Positions 45,298 through 55,000 of a stretch of 64,000 bases of DNA are shown here, in pieces (the stretch's first letter is position 1; each line of letters begins with the position of its first letter). Source of the stretch: an uncultured Phocaeicola sp. (GTDB lineage Bacteria; Bacteroidota; Bacteroidia; Bacteroidales; Bacteroidaceae). The translations under genes were made by a program, and so were the position numbers. The notes below the pieces were generated by a model that saw only the letters and a program-made list of their open reading frames with translations, did not search any database and was not told the origin of the DNA. The DNA is taken from contig CAUBDX010000005.1 of assembly GCA_958434805.1 (NCBI GenBank), forward strand, positions 34,914 to 98,913, written 5' to 3'.

Positions 45298-47370
45298 ATG
45301 AATTACAAAATGAACAGGTTGTTAAGAGTAATGTTAATTATCTGTATTACAATACTTTTATCGGTGCATAACCTGTGTGCGCAGGAAGTATGGGAAGAAC
45401 TGGCAGAGCAATTGATGGATGAAGATGAAAACAGTTCGTTTCAATGGGATACTCACTTTGAGGAGCTTTCCGAATTACGTGAAAATCCCATCAATATCAA
45501 TACAGCAACTAAAGAGCAACTGGAACGTTTTCCATTTCTCTCTGACCAACTGGTAGAGAATATATTGTATTATCTGTACAAATATGGTCCTATGCTTACC
45601 CGCAATGAGTTATGGATGATTGAAGATATTGACAGGCAGACTATTCACTATTTACTACCCTTTATTTACTTTGAAACTCCTGAAAAAGAGCAATATAAAC
45701 CAAATATAAAGCGAATATTGAAATACGGTAAACAAGAGTTATCAACACGTGTCGATATTCCTTTTTATACGAAGGCCGGGTATCAACAGTACCCGGCAGA
45801 AACTTTAAAAAAGAATCCGAACAAACAGTATTTGGGATATGGATATTATCATAATCTGCGATATAGTTTTCATTATCGGGATCAGATTTATGCAGGAATT
45901 ACTGCTGAAAAGGATGCAGGAGAACCTTTCTTTACCGGACAAAATAAAAAAGGTTATGATTTTTATTCACTATACTTGTTAATTCGTAATATAGGTCATA
46001 TCAAGACTTTAGCTCTTGGTAATTACCGTGTCAGCTATGGTTATGGACTAGTTATCAACACTGATTTCGGGATGGGAAAAACAGCTACACTCTCTACTTT
46101 GGGAAATAAGAGCCGGGGCATACGCAAGCATTCTTCTACCGATGAATATAACTATTTTCAAGGAATGGCAGTCAGCTATAAGTTGGCGAAAAGATGGACA
46201 TTGGATGGTTTCTATTCTTATCGGAAGATGGATGGTATTGTTGATAACCAGTTTATAAGATCGTTGAAAAAAGATGGATATCACCGGTTGTGTCGTGAGT
46301 TTGAGAAGAAAAATACATTAACTAATCAGTTGGTTGGCAGTAATTTAAATTATAATGGAAAGTACTGTGAGTTAGGATTAACAGCTGTTTATAATGTTTT
46401 CAACAAGCCGTTGAATCCTGAGAAGAAGTACTATAATATTTATTATCCCCGTGGAAAGGACTTTTATAATGTGGGAGGAGATTATAAATTCTTTTGGAAA
46501 CGCTTCTCTTTATTGGGTGAAACGGCTATAGACAAATGTGGTACTTGGGCAACCATGAATATGTTACGTTATTCATCGAAAGGAGGAACACAGTTAATAG
46601 TTATGAACAGGTATTATGATGCCAAATATCAATCGGTTTATGCTCGTTCTATAGGAGAGGGAAGTACGGTACAAAATGAGAGTGGATTTTATATAGGATT
46701 GGAAACCAGTATTTTAAAGTATATCAAAATGACCTGTTATGGTGATTTTTTCTATTTCCCTTGGAAGAAATATTTAGTAAGCAAAGCAGGAACCAAAGGA
46801 TTGGATGGATTACTCCAATTAAGTTATTCACCTACTTATGAACTGGAAATGTTTATAAGATATCGTTATAAAAAGAAGGAAAAGGACTTCACTGCTGCGG
46901 ATAAAACCAAGCAAACTATTCCATCTATTCAGCAGAAATGCCGATACCAATTGAATTATAGCGTGAAAGATAAACTGACATTGAAAACCATAGCGGATTA
47001 TGTACGCATCAACTTTCGTGGGCAATCTGCTTCCAATGGTTTTCTGGTTTCTCAAAGTGCTGCTTATACATTTCATTTGCTTCCTCTTCAGCTTGATTTG
47101 AGTGCCGCATGGTTTAATACGGATGACTATAATTCCCGTCTTACTATCTATGAAAAGAGTGTGCTCTATGCTTTTTCCATGCCTTCATTCTATTATAAAG
47201 GTATGCGTGTGGCAGTGAACGCCCGTTATGAATTGAATAAACACATTATCTTGCAGGCCAAGTACGGAACTACCCATTATTTCAATCGGGATAAGATAAG
47301 TTCCGCTTTGGAGGAAATTGACGGCAGTACAAAGAGTGACCTTTATTTGCAGTTGAGACTGAAATTTTGA
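45298..47370 (+). CDS. Helix-hairpin-helix protein with C-terminal outer-membrane beta-barrel
   Basis: This 690-residue exported protein has a signal peptide (about 1-28). It has a ComEA-like helix-hairpin-helix stretch (about 60-130: INTATKEQLERFPFLSDQLV and YGPMLTRNELWMIEDIDRQ), then a long run of alternating Tyr/Gly/polar strands (about 150-690) ending LYLQLRLKF, the aromatic end of an outer-membrane barrel. HhH motifs usually bind DNA or act as protein-contact modules. The pairing with a barrel is known in Bacteroidetes proteins but its role is not established. It stands alone between divergent and downstream genes. Confidence 0.85.
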   Translation: MNYKMNRLLRVMLIICITILLSVHNLCAQEVWEELAEQLMDEDENSSFQWDTHFEELSELRENPININTATKEQLERFPFLSDQLVENILYYLYKYGPMLTRNELWMIEDIDRQTIHYLLPFIYFETPEKEQYKPNIKRILKYGKQELSTRVDIPFYTKAGYQQYPAETLKKNPNKQYLGYGYYHNLRYSFHYRDQIYAGITAEKDAGEPFFTGQNKKGYDFYSLYLLIRNIGHIKTLALGNYRVSYGYGLVINTDFGMGKTATLSTLGNKSRGIRKHSSTDEYNYFQGMAVSYKLAKRWTLDGFYSYRKMDGIVDNQFIRSLKKDGYHRLCREFEKKNTLTNQLVGSNLNYNGKYCELGLTAVYNVFNKPLNPEKKYYNIYYPRGKDFYNVGGDYKFFWKRFSLLGETAIDKCGTWATMNMLRYSSKGGTQLIVMNRYYDAKYQSVYARSIGEGSTVQNESGFYIGLETSILKYIKMTCYGDFFYFPWKKYLVSKAGTKGLDGLLQLSYSPTYELEMFIRYRYKKKEKDFTAADKTKQTIPSIQQKCRYQLNYSVKDKLTLKTIADYVRINFRGQSASNGFLVSQSAAYTFHLLPLQLDLSAAWFNTDDYNSRLTIYEKSVLYAFSMPSFYYKGMRVAVNARYELNKHIILQAKYGTTHYFNRDKISSALEEIDGSTKSDLYLQLRLKF

Positions 47371-47391
47371 AAAACATTCTGTATTTTTGTA

Positions 47392-47399
47392 CTGTTATC
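47392..47399 (+). promoter_or_regulatory. -7 promoter box of the radical SAM gene
   Basis: TATTTTTG matches TAnnTTTG, 16 bases before the ATG at 47416. Confidence 0.5.
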
Positions 47400-47415
47400 A
47401 ACTGAAAAAAGAACT

Positions 47416-48192
47416 ATGTCAACAGTCATTTATCCTTCTCCCATCTTCGGTCCGGTACATAGTCGTCGTTTGGGAGTGTCTTTAGGAATCAATCTTCTTC
47501 CTGAAGATGGTAAATTTTGTACCTTCGATTGCATTTATTGCGAATGTGGTTTTAATGAAGATCATCGTCCCCAAAAGAAACTGCCTACTCGCGAGCAGGT
47601 TCGTGAGGCTTTGGAAGCCCGTTTGATTGATATGCAGCAAAATGGTCCTAAACCGGATGTGCTGACTTTTGCCGGTAATGGCGAACCGACGGCTCATCCT
47701 CACTTTGCAGGAATTATAGAGGATACTTTGGCATTGCGTGATATATATTTTCCTCAGGCAAAAGTGAGTGTATTGAGTAATTCTACTTTTATTCACAAAC
47801 CGGAGGTATTTGATGCATTGAATAAGATAGATAATAATATATTGAAGCTGGATACTATTGATACGGATTATATTCGATTGACAGACCGCCCGACCGGGCA
47901 CTATGATGTGCGGAAAATTATAAAAGGGATGAAAGCTTTCAAAGGTAATCTGATTATTCAGACCATGTTCATGAAAGGTAAATATCAAGGGCAGGATGTG
48001 GATAATACTTCAGATCGGTATGTGCTGCCCTGGCTGGAAACGGTGAAAGAGATTGCTCCCCGTCAGGTGATGATTTACACCATCGACCGTGAAACGCCCG
48101 ATCATGATTTGGAAAAGGCTACTCATGAGGAATTGGACAGAATAGGAAAATTGATAAAGGATTCCGGCATTCCGGTATCGGTCTCGTATTGA
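47416..48192 (+). CDS. Radical SAM protein
   Basis: This 258-residue radical SAM enzyme has the cluster motif CTFDCIYC (cysteines near residues 36, 40 and 43), preceded by GPVHSRRLGVSLGINLLP. It continues with TFAGNGEPTAHPHF (the GGE-like SAM contact) and VLSNSTFIHKPEVFDAL. This arrangement is shared by a group of uncharacterised radical SAM proteins often annotated like Fe-S oxidoreductases. The reaction is unknown. The protein is full length. It is followed by the 22-bp tandem repeats. Confidence 0.92.
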   Translation: MSTVIYPSPIFGPVHSRRLGVSLGINLLPEDGKFCTFDCIYCECGFNEDHRPQKKLPTREQVREALEARLIDMQQNGPKPDVLTFAGNGEPTAHPHFAGIIEDTLALRDIYFPQAKVSVLSNSTFIHKPEVFDALNKIDNNILKLDTIDTDYIRLTDRPTGHYDVRKIIKGMKAFKGNLIIQTMFMKGKYQGQDVDNTSDRYVLPWLETVKEIAPRQVMIYTIDRETPDHDLEKATHEELDRIGKLIKDSGIPVSVSY

Positions 48193-48201
48193 GAAAAAAG
48201 T

Positions 48202-48289
48202 AAGTTGACTTCAAAGGGCAAGTAAGTTGACTTACTTTGCCGATGAAGTGAACTTACTTTGCTCATGAACATATCTTACTTTTTCAGGT
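48202..48289. repeat. Four 22-bp tandem repeats after the radical SAM gene
   Basis: Units start at 48202, 48224, 48246 and 48268. Units 2 and 3 are most alike (AAGT-GACTTACTTTGC-ATG pattern), and units 1 and 4 are diverged. Within the array AAGTAAGTTGACTT (48220-48233) also pairs with AAGTGAACTTACTT (48246-48259), so a hairpin is possible. Confidence 0.7.
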
Positions 48290-48381
48290 CACTATTAAAA
48301 CATATAATTTATTCCTGGATATTTTTCAAAGACTGGAGATACGTTGTTTCACATACTTGCAATTGAATGGATTTGAATAAT

Positions 48382-48978
48382 AATGGAATATACTTCTATC
48401 CCTGATTATAATGATGGAAGCTTTAATCTTTATCAGAACGAACTGATGAACTTTTTCATCTTTCTGACCAAGGTACATCCAGCTTTTATTCTTGACAAGT
48501 CATTGAAAGCCTAATGCCGTCAGTTTGTCCTGTCCGCTTGCGATGAGCTTTGTGATATGAATAAATAACATCACTTTAGCCGATTTCCAGCTGAGAATTA
48601 ATGAATTGTTAGTTCTTTTGCAGGATGCCCATACTTTTGTGAATATAGAACCGTTGTCGCTATATCCATTTTCTGTCCGCTATTTTAACGGGAATTTTTA
48701 TTTATACTCCATTTTTTGGAACACATGATTCAGGATATGAATCAAAGGGGAGTTTCTTTGCTGGTTGTTGATATGCGGTATAATGGGGGAGGTAACAGCC
48801 TTTTAGGAAATATGCTGTTGGAGGCATTGAATATTCATTTATCTATTTCCATAAGCTATGGAAATACAACAAACACGAAGAAAGCACTTGGCTATATGGC
48901 AGGAAGGGCTTAGGGATGCGGATAAGGTCTTTTAATGATAAATCTGATTTCAAGATTTTAAAACACCAGTGAGGAGTA
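48382..48978 (+). pseudogene. Decayed S41-family peptidase gene
   Basis: Pieces of an S41-like protein lie in different frames: an N-terminal helix (MEYTSIPDYNDG from 48382, stopping early), a middle piece with LRINELLVLLQDAHTFVNIE, and the catalytic-domain start LLVVDMRYNGGGNSLLGNML in a 65-codon frame (48716-48913). A further shifted piece after it ends near 48978. The catalytic serine region is missing. The frameshifts, stops and missing centre show a dead gene. No intact paralogue of the same short type is in the window. Confidence 0.7.
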
Positions 48979-49057
48979 TGGGGGCATTTTACACTTATTT
49001 ACTGAAAAAAGGATATTGGCTTTCTATTCCTGTCCCTCATTAGCAGAATAGAATCAA

Positions 49058-49096
49058 AAAGGAGAGCATTTATTTTAGTCCATAATGCTCTCCTTT
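49058..49096 (-). terminator. Intrinsic terminator of the SulP gene
   Basis: AAAGGAGAGCATT (49058-49070) and AATGCTCTCCTTT (49084-49096) form a perfect 13-bp stem, with an A-run on the left giving a U-tract for the leftward transcript. It starts seven bases after the stop. Confidence 0.88.
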
Positions 49097-49102
49097 CTTA
49101 TT

Positions 49103-50785
49103 TTATTTTTCTATAATAGCCTTTGCTTTCTCCAAAGCCACATTGATATTAGGACAGATATTTTCTTTTCCCAGCAGTTCATTAAATCCTGATTTTTCAA
49201 GAATTTGATGCACTTTTTCATTCACTCCCGAAAGCACAATCTGAATATTTTCTTTCTTAGACATTTCGCATAGATTAGTCAGGTTGTGAATACCGGTAGA
49301 ATCAATGAATGGTACTTTACGCATACGTACGATCCGTACTTTGGGACGGTCGCCCAGTTCGGACATGATTTCCTCAAACTTGGTAGCGATACCAAAGAAG
49401 TAGGGACCGTTGATTTCATATACTTCCACACCTTTGGGAACCATGAGATGTTCTTCGTGCACTTCCAGATCGGATTCATTATTGGGGTCGATTTCATTTT
49501 TGATAACCGATATTTCTGTTGTTTCCATGACACGTTTCATGAACAATACACAGGCAATGAGCAAACCCACTTCAATAGCTACGGTCAAATCGAAGATAAC
49601 AGTCAAGAAGAAAGTGATCAACAATACGGTGACGTCTGATTTCGGATTCTTCAGCAACGCTTTGAAAGTACGCCAGCCGCTCATGTTATAGGAAACAATC
49701 ACCAATACACCTGCCAGACAGGCCATCGGGATATATTGTGCCAGAGGCATCAGGAACAAGAGAATCAGCAACAGAATGACTGCATGAATGATACCTGCAA
49801 CAGGTGATTTTCCACCGTTGTTGATATTGGTCATGGTACGTGCGATGGCTCCTGTAGCAGGAATACCGCCAAACAGCGGAGCGATAATATTGGCTGCGCC
49901 CTGGGCTATCAGTTCCGTGTTTGAATCGTGGCGGTCACCAATGACACCATCGGCTACGGCAGCAGACAACAGAGATTCTATGGCTCCCAGTACAGCAATG
50001 GTGATGGCAACCGGAAATAAATTCTTGATAGCTTCCCAATTTAATTCGGGCACTACTGCATCCGGCAGCTGTGACTGAATGGTAAAACGGTCGCCAATGG
50101 TGTCGATACAAGTGATTCCGCCATATGTTTTCATCAGGTACACGGCAATGGTTACTACAATGATGGCAATCAGTGAACCTGGAATCTTTTTTGAGAACCG
50201 GGGAGTCAGTGCGATAATCAGGACGCTGACTATGCTGACAATGGCGTTCCACCAATTAACAGTATCAAAATGACGGAAATACATCATCCATTTACCTATG
50301 AAGTCTCCCGGTACTTTTTCTCCTCCGAAGTTCAGTCCGAAGATATCGGCAATCTGTGTCGTAAAGATGGTAACGGCAATACCACTGGTAAATCCTACAA
50401 TAATGGGATAAGGAATGAATTTGATAACAGCTCCCAGCTTGAATACACCTAATAAAATAAGGAGTACTCCTGCCATAAGAGTTGCTACTGTTAATCCGCT
50501 GATGCCGTATTCTTGGATGATTCCATAGATAATTACGATAAATGCTCCGGTAGGTCCGCCTATCTGTACTTTGCTTCCTCCTAATAAAGAGATGATAAAT
50601 CCTGCTACAATAGCAGTGATGATGCCTTTTTCTGGGGAAACTCCCGAAGCGATACCAAATGCGATAGCCAGTGGAAGTGCAACAATACCTACGATAATTC
50701 CGGCCATGAGGTCGGCCATGAAGCTCTCTTTTGAATAATTCTGTAGGGTAGTGAAGAGCTTCGGTTTGAATTCAAATGCTTTCAT
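49103..50785 (-). CDS. SulP-family anion transporter with STAS domain
   Basis: This 560-residue inner-membrane transporter is of the SLC26/SulP type. There are roughly a dozen hydrophobic helices in residues 20-425, including VGIVALPLAIAFGIASGVSP and the GGSKVQIGGPTGAFIVII segment typical of the family. The C-terminal cytoplasmic STAS domain (about 450-555) includes VPFIDSTGIHNLTNLCEMS. Members carry sulfate, bicarbonate or dicarboxylates; the ion is not readable. It is a single gene with its own -7 box and terminator. Confidence 0.94.
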   Translation of the reverse strand: MKAFEFKPKLFTTLQNYSKESFMADLMAGIIVGIVALPLAIAFGIASGVSPEKGIITAIVAGFIISLLGGSKVQIGGPTGAFIVIIYGIIQEYGISGLTVATLMAGVLLILLGVFKLGAVIKFIPYPIIVGFTSGIAVTIFTTQIADIFGLNFGGEKVPGDFIGKWMMYFRHFDTVNWWNAIVSIVSVLIIALTPRFSKKIPGSLIAIIVVTIAVYLMKTYGGITCIDTIGDRFTIQSQLPDAVVPELNWEAIKNLFPVAITIAVLGAIESLLSAAVADGVIGDRHDSNTELIAQGAANIIAPLFGGIPATGAIARTMTNINNGGKSPVAGIIHAVILLLILLFLMPLAQYIPMACLAGVLVIVSYNMSGWRTFKALLKNPKSDVTVLLITFFLTVIFDLTVAIEVGLLIACVLFMKRVMETTEISVIKNEIDPNNESDLEVHEEHLMVPKGVEVYEINGPYFFGIATKFEEIMSELGDRPKVRIVRMRKVPFIDSTGIHNLTNLCEMSKKENIQIVLSGVNEKVHQILEKSGFNELLGKENICPNINVALEKAKAIIEK

Positions 50786-50822
50786 TTGTCAACTACTTTA
50801 TGCTATGATTTTAAACGAGTTG

Positions 50823-50830
50823 CAAAAGTA
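50823..50830 (-). promoter_or_regulatory. -7 promoter box of the SulP gene
   Basis: On the minus strand the bases read TACTTTTG (TAnnTTTG), 38 bases before the ATG at 50785. Confidence 0.5.
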
Positions 50831-50883
50831 GAGAAAATTAATGTATAAATTAAGGTATTATTCTATTTAAATTCGTATTTTTG

Positions 50884-51153
50884 TTATTCATAGGGTGTTT
50901 TGTTGATGGTAATGGTGCGTTGGGCGGTAGAATCATTTGTGATACTGGTTACATCTCCTCTCGTAGTGAAGTAAACGTAATTTCCTTTATCGTAAAAACG
51001 ATATACCTTGCAACCGTCATGTTCAAACAGATAGCTGACAGTGTAAGTGGAGTTGTTTTCAGACTCTCCGATTTTTAACGGTATGGACGCACATGAATTA
51101 AATCCTATTATAGTAAGGAGGGGAAAAGTGAATAATTTGATGATGTTTTTCAT
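50884..51153 (-). CDS. Small lipoprotein, DUF4884-like
   Basis: The product is about 89 residues from the ATG at 51153 (MKNIIKLFTFPLL); a TTG-type extension to 51183 would overlap the promoter. A signal peptide ends at a lipobox-like GFNSC, followed by a short beta-rich domain with YTVSYLFEHDGCKVYRFYDK and GNYVYFTTRGDVTSI. This matches small DUF4884 proteins of Bacteroides, whose role is unknown. It is likely anchored in the outer membrane. It diverges from rubrerythrin. Confidence 0.82.
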   Translation of the reverse strand: MKNIIKLFTFPLLTIIGFNSCASIPLKIGESENNSTYTVSYLFEHDGCKVYRFYDKGNYVYFTTRGDVTSITNDSTAQRTITINKTPYE

Positions 51154-51182
51154 AATGGAAAATGTTAATGTTGTTGTGAACA

Positions 51183-51190
51183 CAAATATA
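51183..51190 (-). promoter_or_regulatory. -7 promoter box of the DUF4884 lipoprotein gene
   Basis: On the minus strand the bases read TATATTTG (TAnnTTTG), 30 bases before the ATG at 51153. Confidence 0.5.
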
Positions 51191-51277
51191 GGTGTTCTTG
51201 TTTATTTTATATAAAGTGAACGTTTAATTAAATATAAAAACGTAATTGTAATGAATACAATTTTGAAATAAAATATA

Positions 51278-51285
51278 TATCTTTG
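51278..51285 (+). promoter_or_regulatory. -7 promoter box of rubrerythrin
   Basis: TATCTTTG is an exact TAnnTTTG match, 49 bases before the ATG at 51334. Confidence 0.5.
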
Positions 51286-51333
51286 TGTCATCAACAGATG
51301 ATCAAATAATACTAACTAATAAAACTAACAATT

Positions 51334-51912
51334 ATGGCTAAAAGCGTAAAAGGTACACAGACAGAGAAAAACTTGCTGACTTCATTTGCAGGTGAATCAC
51401 AGGCTAGAATGCGTTATACTTACTTTGCAAGTACAGCAAAGAAGGAAGGTTATGAACAAATAGCAGCTATTTTTACAGAAACAGCCGATCAGGAAAAAGA
51501 ACATGCAAAACGTATGTTTAAATGGTTGGAAGGCGGTATGGTAGAAATTACTGCCAGCTATCCTGCAGGTATCATTGGTACCACTATGGAAAATTTGAAA
51601 GCTGCCGCTGCCGGTGAAAATGAAGAATGGACTACTGATTACCCTCACTTTGCTGATGTGGCCGATCAGGAAGGTTTTCCTGCTATCGCTACTATGTATC
51701 GCAGAATCGCTGAAGCTGAAAAGGGGCATGAGGAAAGATATCTGGCTTTATTGAAGAATGTGGAAGAAGGCACAGTATTCAAGAAAGCGGAAGAAACTGT
51801 ATGGCAGTGCCGTAACTGCGGTTACATTTATGTAGGTACGGAAGCTCCTGAAGTATGTCCTGCATGTCTGCATCCGCAAGCTTATTTCGAAGTGAAGAAG
51901 AATAATTATTGA
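51334..51912 (+). CDS. Rubrerythrin
   Basis: This 192-residue non-haem di-iron peroxidase protects anaerobes against hydrogen peroxide. The four-helix bundle carries the metal-site segments [30 protein letters not shown] and [16 protein letters not shown] (EXXH-type ligands). The C-terminal rubredoxin domain holds the two cysteine pairs CRNCGYIY and CPACLHP that bind one iron. Length and order are those of classical rubrerythrin. It is monocistronic with a strong terminator. Confidence 0.97.
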   Translation: MAKSVKGTQTEKNLLTSFAGESQARMRYTYFASTAKKEGYEQIAAIFTETADQEKEHAKRMFKWLEGGMVEITASYPAGIIGTTMENLKAAAAGENEEWTTDYPHFADVADQEGFPAIATMYRRIAEAEKGHEERYLALLKNVEEGTVFKKAEETVWQCRNCGYIYVGTEAPEVCPACLHPQAYFEVKKNNY

Positions 51913-51940
51913 TTGAAATAAAACCACTCGTTCATCATGG

Positions 51941-51977
51941 ATCCGGTTTCTCTGAAAAGGGGAAACCGGATTTTTTA
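51941..51977 (+). terminator. Intrinsic terminator of rubrerythrin
   Basis: ATCCGGTTTC (51941-51950) and GAAACCGGAT (51962-51971) form a perfect 10-bp stem, followed by six T residues. Confidence 0.9.
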
Positions 51978-52005
51978 TTTTTAGGAAATGATTTTTGATT
52001 GGTTT

Positions 52006-55000
52006 TTATTCTTCTCTTTTCCCGTTTACAAATTCCCCCGGTTTCATGCCGAACTGTTTTTGGAAACATTTGGAGAAATAAGACGGATTATTGAATCCTA
52101 CCATATAACAGATTTCATTGATGCGATATTTGTTTTCTGCCAGCAAGATCGCTGCTTTTTTCAAACGTACCACTTGAATCAGTTCATTAGGGGTGATATT
52201 GGCCAATGTCTTTATTTTGGCAAACAGACCCGAACGGCTGATACATAATTTTTCGGCCAGGAAATCTACGGATAATTCCGGATTGGAGAAATTCTCTTCT
52301 ATGATTTCATTCATACGGGTAAGGAACTTGTCGTCCATAGAATTATTGGCAATGCTGTTCAGCGGAACCAACGGCATCTTCGAGAATTTCTGACGCAGCA
52401 GATTACGCAAGTCTACCAGATTCTTGATACATGCTTCCAAGTATTGCATGGAGAAAGGTTTCTCTATGTAGGCATCTGCACCACAATCCATACCTTCTAT
52501 CTTGGAGTTGGTATCTGTCTTGGCCGTTAGCAGGATGAAGGGTATATGACTGGTAGCCTGGTTAGTCCTTATTGCTTTGCAGAATTCCACTCCGTCCATG
52601 CGTGGCATCATCCAGTCGCTTACAATGAGTGTCACTTCGTTTTCTTTTAGTTTATTCAGTGCTTCTATACCGTCTTCTGCGGTAAGTATGCTGTATTTAT
52701 CAGCCAGACTACTCGAAAGGAAATTCAACATTTCCTCATTATCATCCACAATCAGCATGGTTGGTTTATGTTTGATAGGAGAACCGGAGAGGTCCTCTTG
52801 CAAGATTCCTTCGGGAATGGCTGGGTTGTTCAATAGTGATGTGCCCGTATCCTGTGGCAGGACTTGTGCTTGTTCTATAGGCAACGTTACGATAAAAGAT
52901 GATCCTTTGTTAACCTCGGATTCCACTTCAATACAGCCATTGTGTGATTCTACGATACTTTTGACAATGCTGAGGCCGATACCTGTTCCCGGCTTGTTAT
53001 CCATAGCCTGATAGAACGGATGGAATATCTTCTTTTGTTCTTCTTTGCTGATCCCTATGCCGTTATCTGTCACTCGGATTATAAAAGTATGTTGTTCCGG
53101 CTGTACGATACAGGTAAGAGTAACTTCATCTTTTGTGTATTTACTGGCATTGGTCAACAGATTGCTGACTAGTTTGGTTACCGCCTCACTGTCTACTATA
53201 GCCGTGAAATCTGCTTCAGGATATTTTACAGTAAGCCGTGCTCCATGTTGGGCGATGAAAGGTTCGAAACGTTCACAAACCGCTTTGAGCAGTTGGTGGA
53301 TATTTTGGGAAGCAAACTTCATTTTCATTCCTTCCTGTTCCACTTTCCGGAAATCCAGCAATTGGTTTACCAGGAACAGCAGACGCTGGCTGTTACGGTC
53401 AATAATATTCAGATCGTCGCGTACTGTAGACGGCAGGGACACGGGAGATTTCATTATTTTCTCCAAAGGTCCTATGATAAGGGATACCGGTGTGCGTATT
53501 TCGTGGGCTATCATGGTGAAGAACTTGATTTTGGCTTCGTGTACTTCTTTTTCCTTGTTGGCGTTCAGTTTGTTTATTTCAGCCGTATGTTTCTTCTCTG
53601 TCCGTTTGATGATGAAGCGGATGACGAATCCGAAAGCTATGCAAACCAATACAAAATAGAGCAGTTTGGAAGCGGTGGACCAATAGAAAGGAGGGTGGAT
53701 GGTGATTTTCAGACTGGTTCCTTTTTCATTCCATATTCCGTCATTATTGGTCGCCTTTACTTTGAAAAGATAGGTTCCTGCGGGCAAATTGGTGTAAGTG
53801 GCCTTATTTTGGGAGCCTACATAGTTCCAGTCTTTGTCAAATCCTTCCAGTTTATAGGCGTATTTGTTTTTATTGGGGGTGCAATAGCTTAAAGAGGCAT
53901 AAAGCAAGCTGAATGCATTTTCTTTATAGGATAGCTCCAGTTCTTCCAACTGGTTGAGAGATTTTGGAAGCAGTTTGTTTCCTACAGGAATTTGTTTATT
54001 AAATATTTCTAGTGCAGTAATGACTACCGGAGGACGTACGTGATTCGTTTTAATTTGATGGGGATAGAAAGCATTGAATCCGTTTACCGATCCGATATAA
54101 ATTTTTCCGTCAGAAGCTTTGATACCTGCATTGGGTAGAAACTGGTCACTTTGTAGTCCGTCACTTTTAGTAAATACCTGGCAACCTTCTCCCGGTATAT
54201 AGCGGACCAGCCCTTTTGTAGTGGTCAGCCATAATATATGCTGGTCTTCGATAATGCTGCATATATTGTGGCTGGGTATTTCTAACGGGATGGTTTCAAA
54301 ATTGTCTTCCTCTATATTGTATTTACAAAGTCCGTTCATGGTTCCTGCCCATATCTCTCCATGGCTGTCTATCAGGCAGCAGTTTACTTGGTTATTGGCC
54401 AGCGTATTGGGCAGTGTATTGTTATGCACATAGTTTTTCCATATTTGTTTTTCCGGATGAAATTTGAACAATCCTTTTCCTTGTGTGGAAAACCAGAGAT
54501 TTCCTTTTGTATCTTGGTCTATGTCTATGGTCATAGCATCTAGGTTCTTAATACGGATAAAATTATCCTCTTCCCGGTTATACAGATTGATTCCATTCAT
54601 GGATGCTACCCAGATTCTATCCGATCTGTCTTTAAAGATGGCGTAAGAACTGGTTCCGTCCAGTGAGGTCGGGATATCTGTATAAGAGCGGTAGACTTTA
54701 AAAGTTCCCGTTTGCAGATTCAGTACATTCACTCCTCCAGTATAGGTTCCTATCCATAGGTTGTCTCCATCCATGCATAGTGCATGGACGTTGTGATAGG
54801 AAAGGCTGTTTTTATGATCAGCCGGTAGATAGTAAACGAACTTCCGGTCTTTAGGCGAGTATCGGTTCAGTCCACCGTCGTCCGAAGCTATCCATATTTG
54901 TCCATGAGCATCTTCGCAGAACCGTCCGATAACATTTCCATTTATAGAATTGTAAAGTCGTGAATGGGAAAAACTTTCAAATTGTTCAGCATTAGGTGAA

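Noticed and set aside
48198..48289. Repeats considered as a CRISPR array
   Set aside because: The units are contiguous with no spacers, are diverged, and no cas genes are present.
53045..53892. Two overlapping antisense frames of about 200 codons opposite the PUL 3 regulator
   Set aside because: They mirror the kinase and Y_Y_Y coding sequence and show no independent signals.
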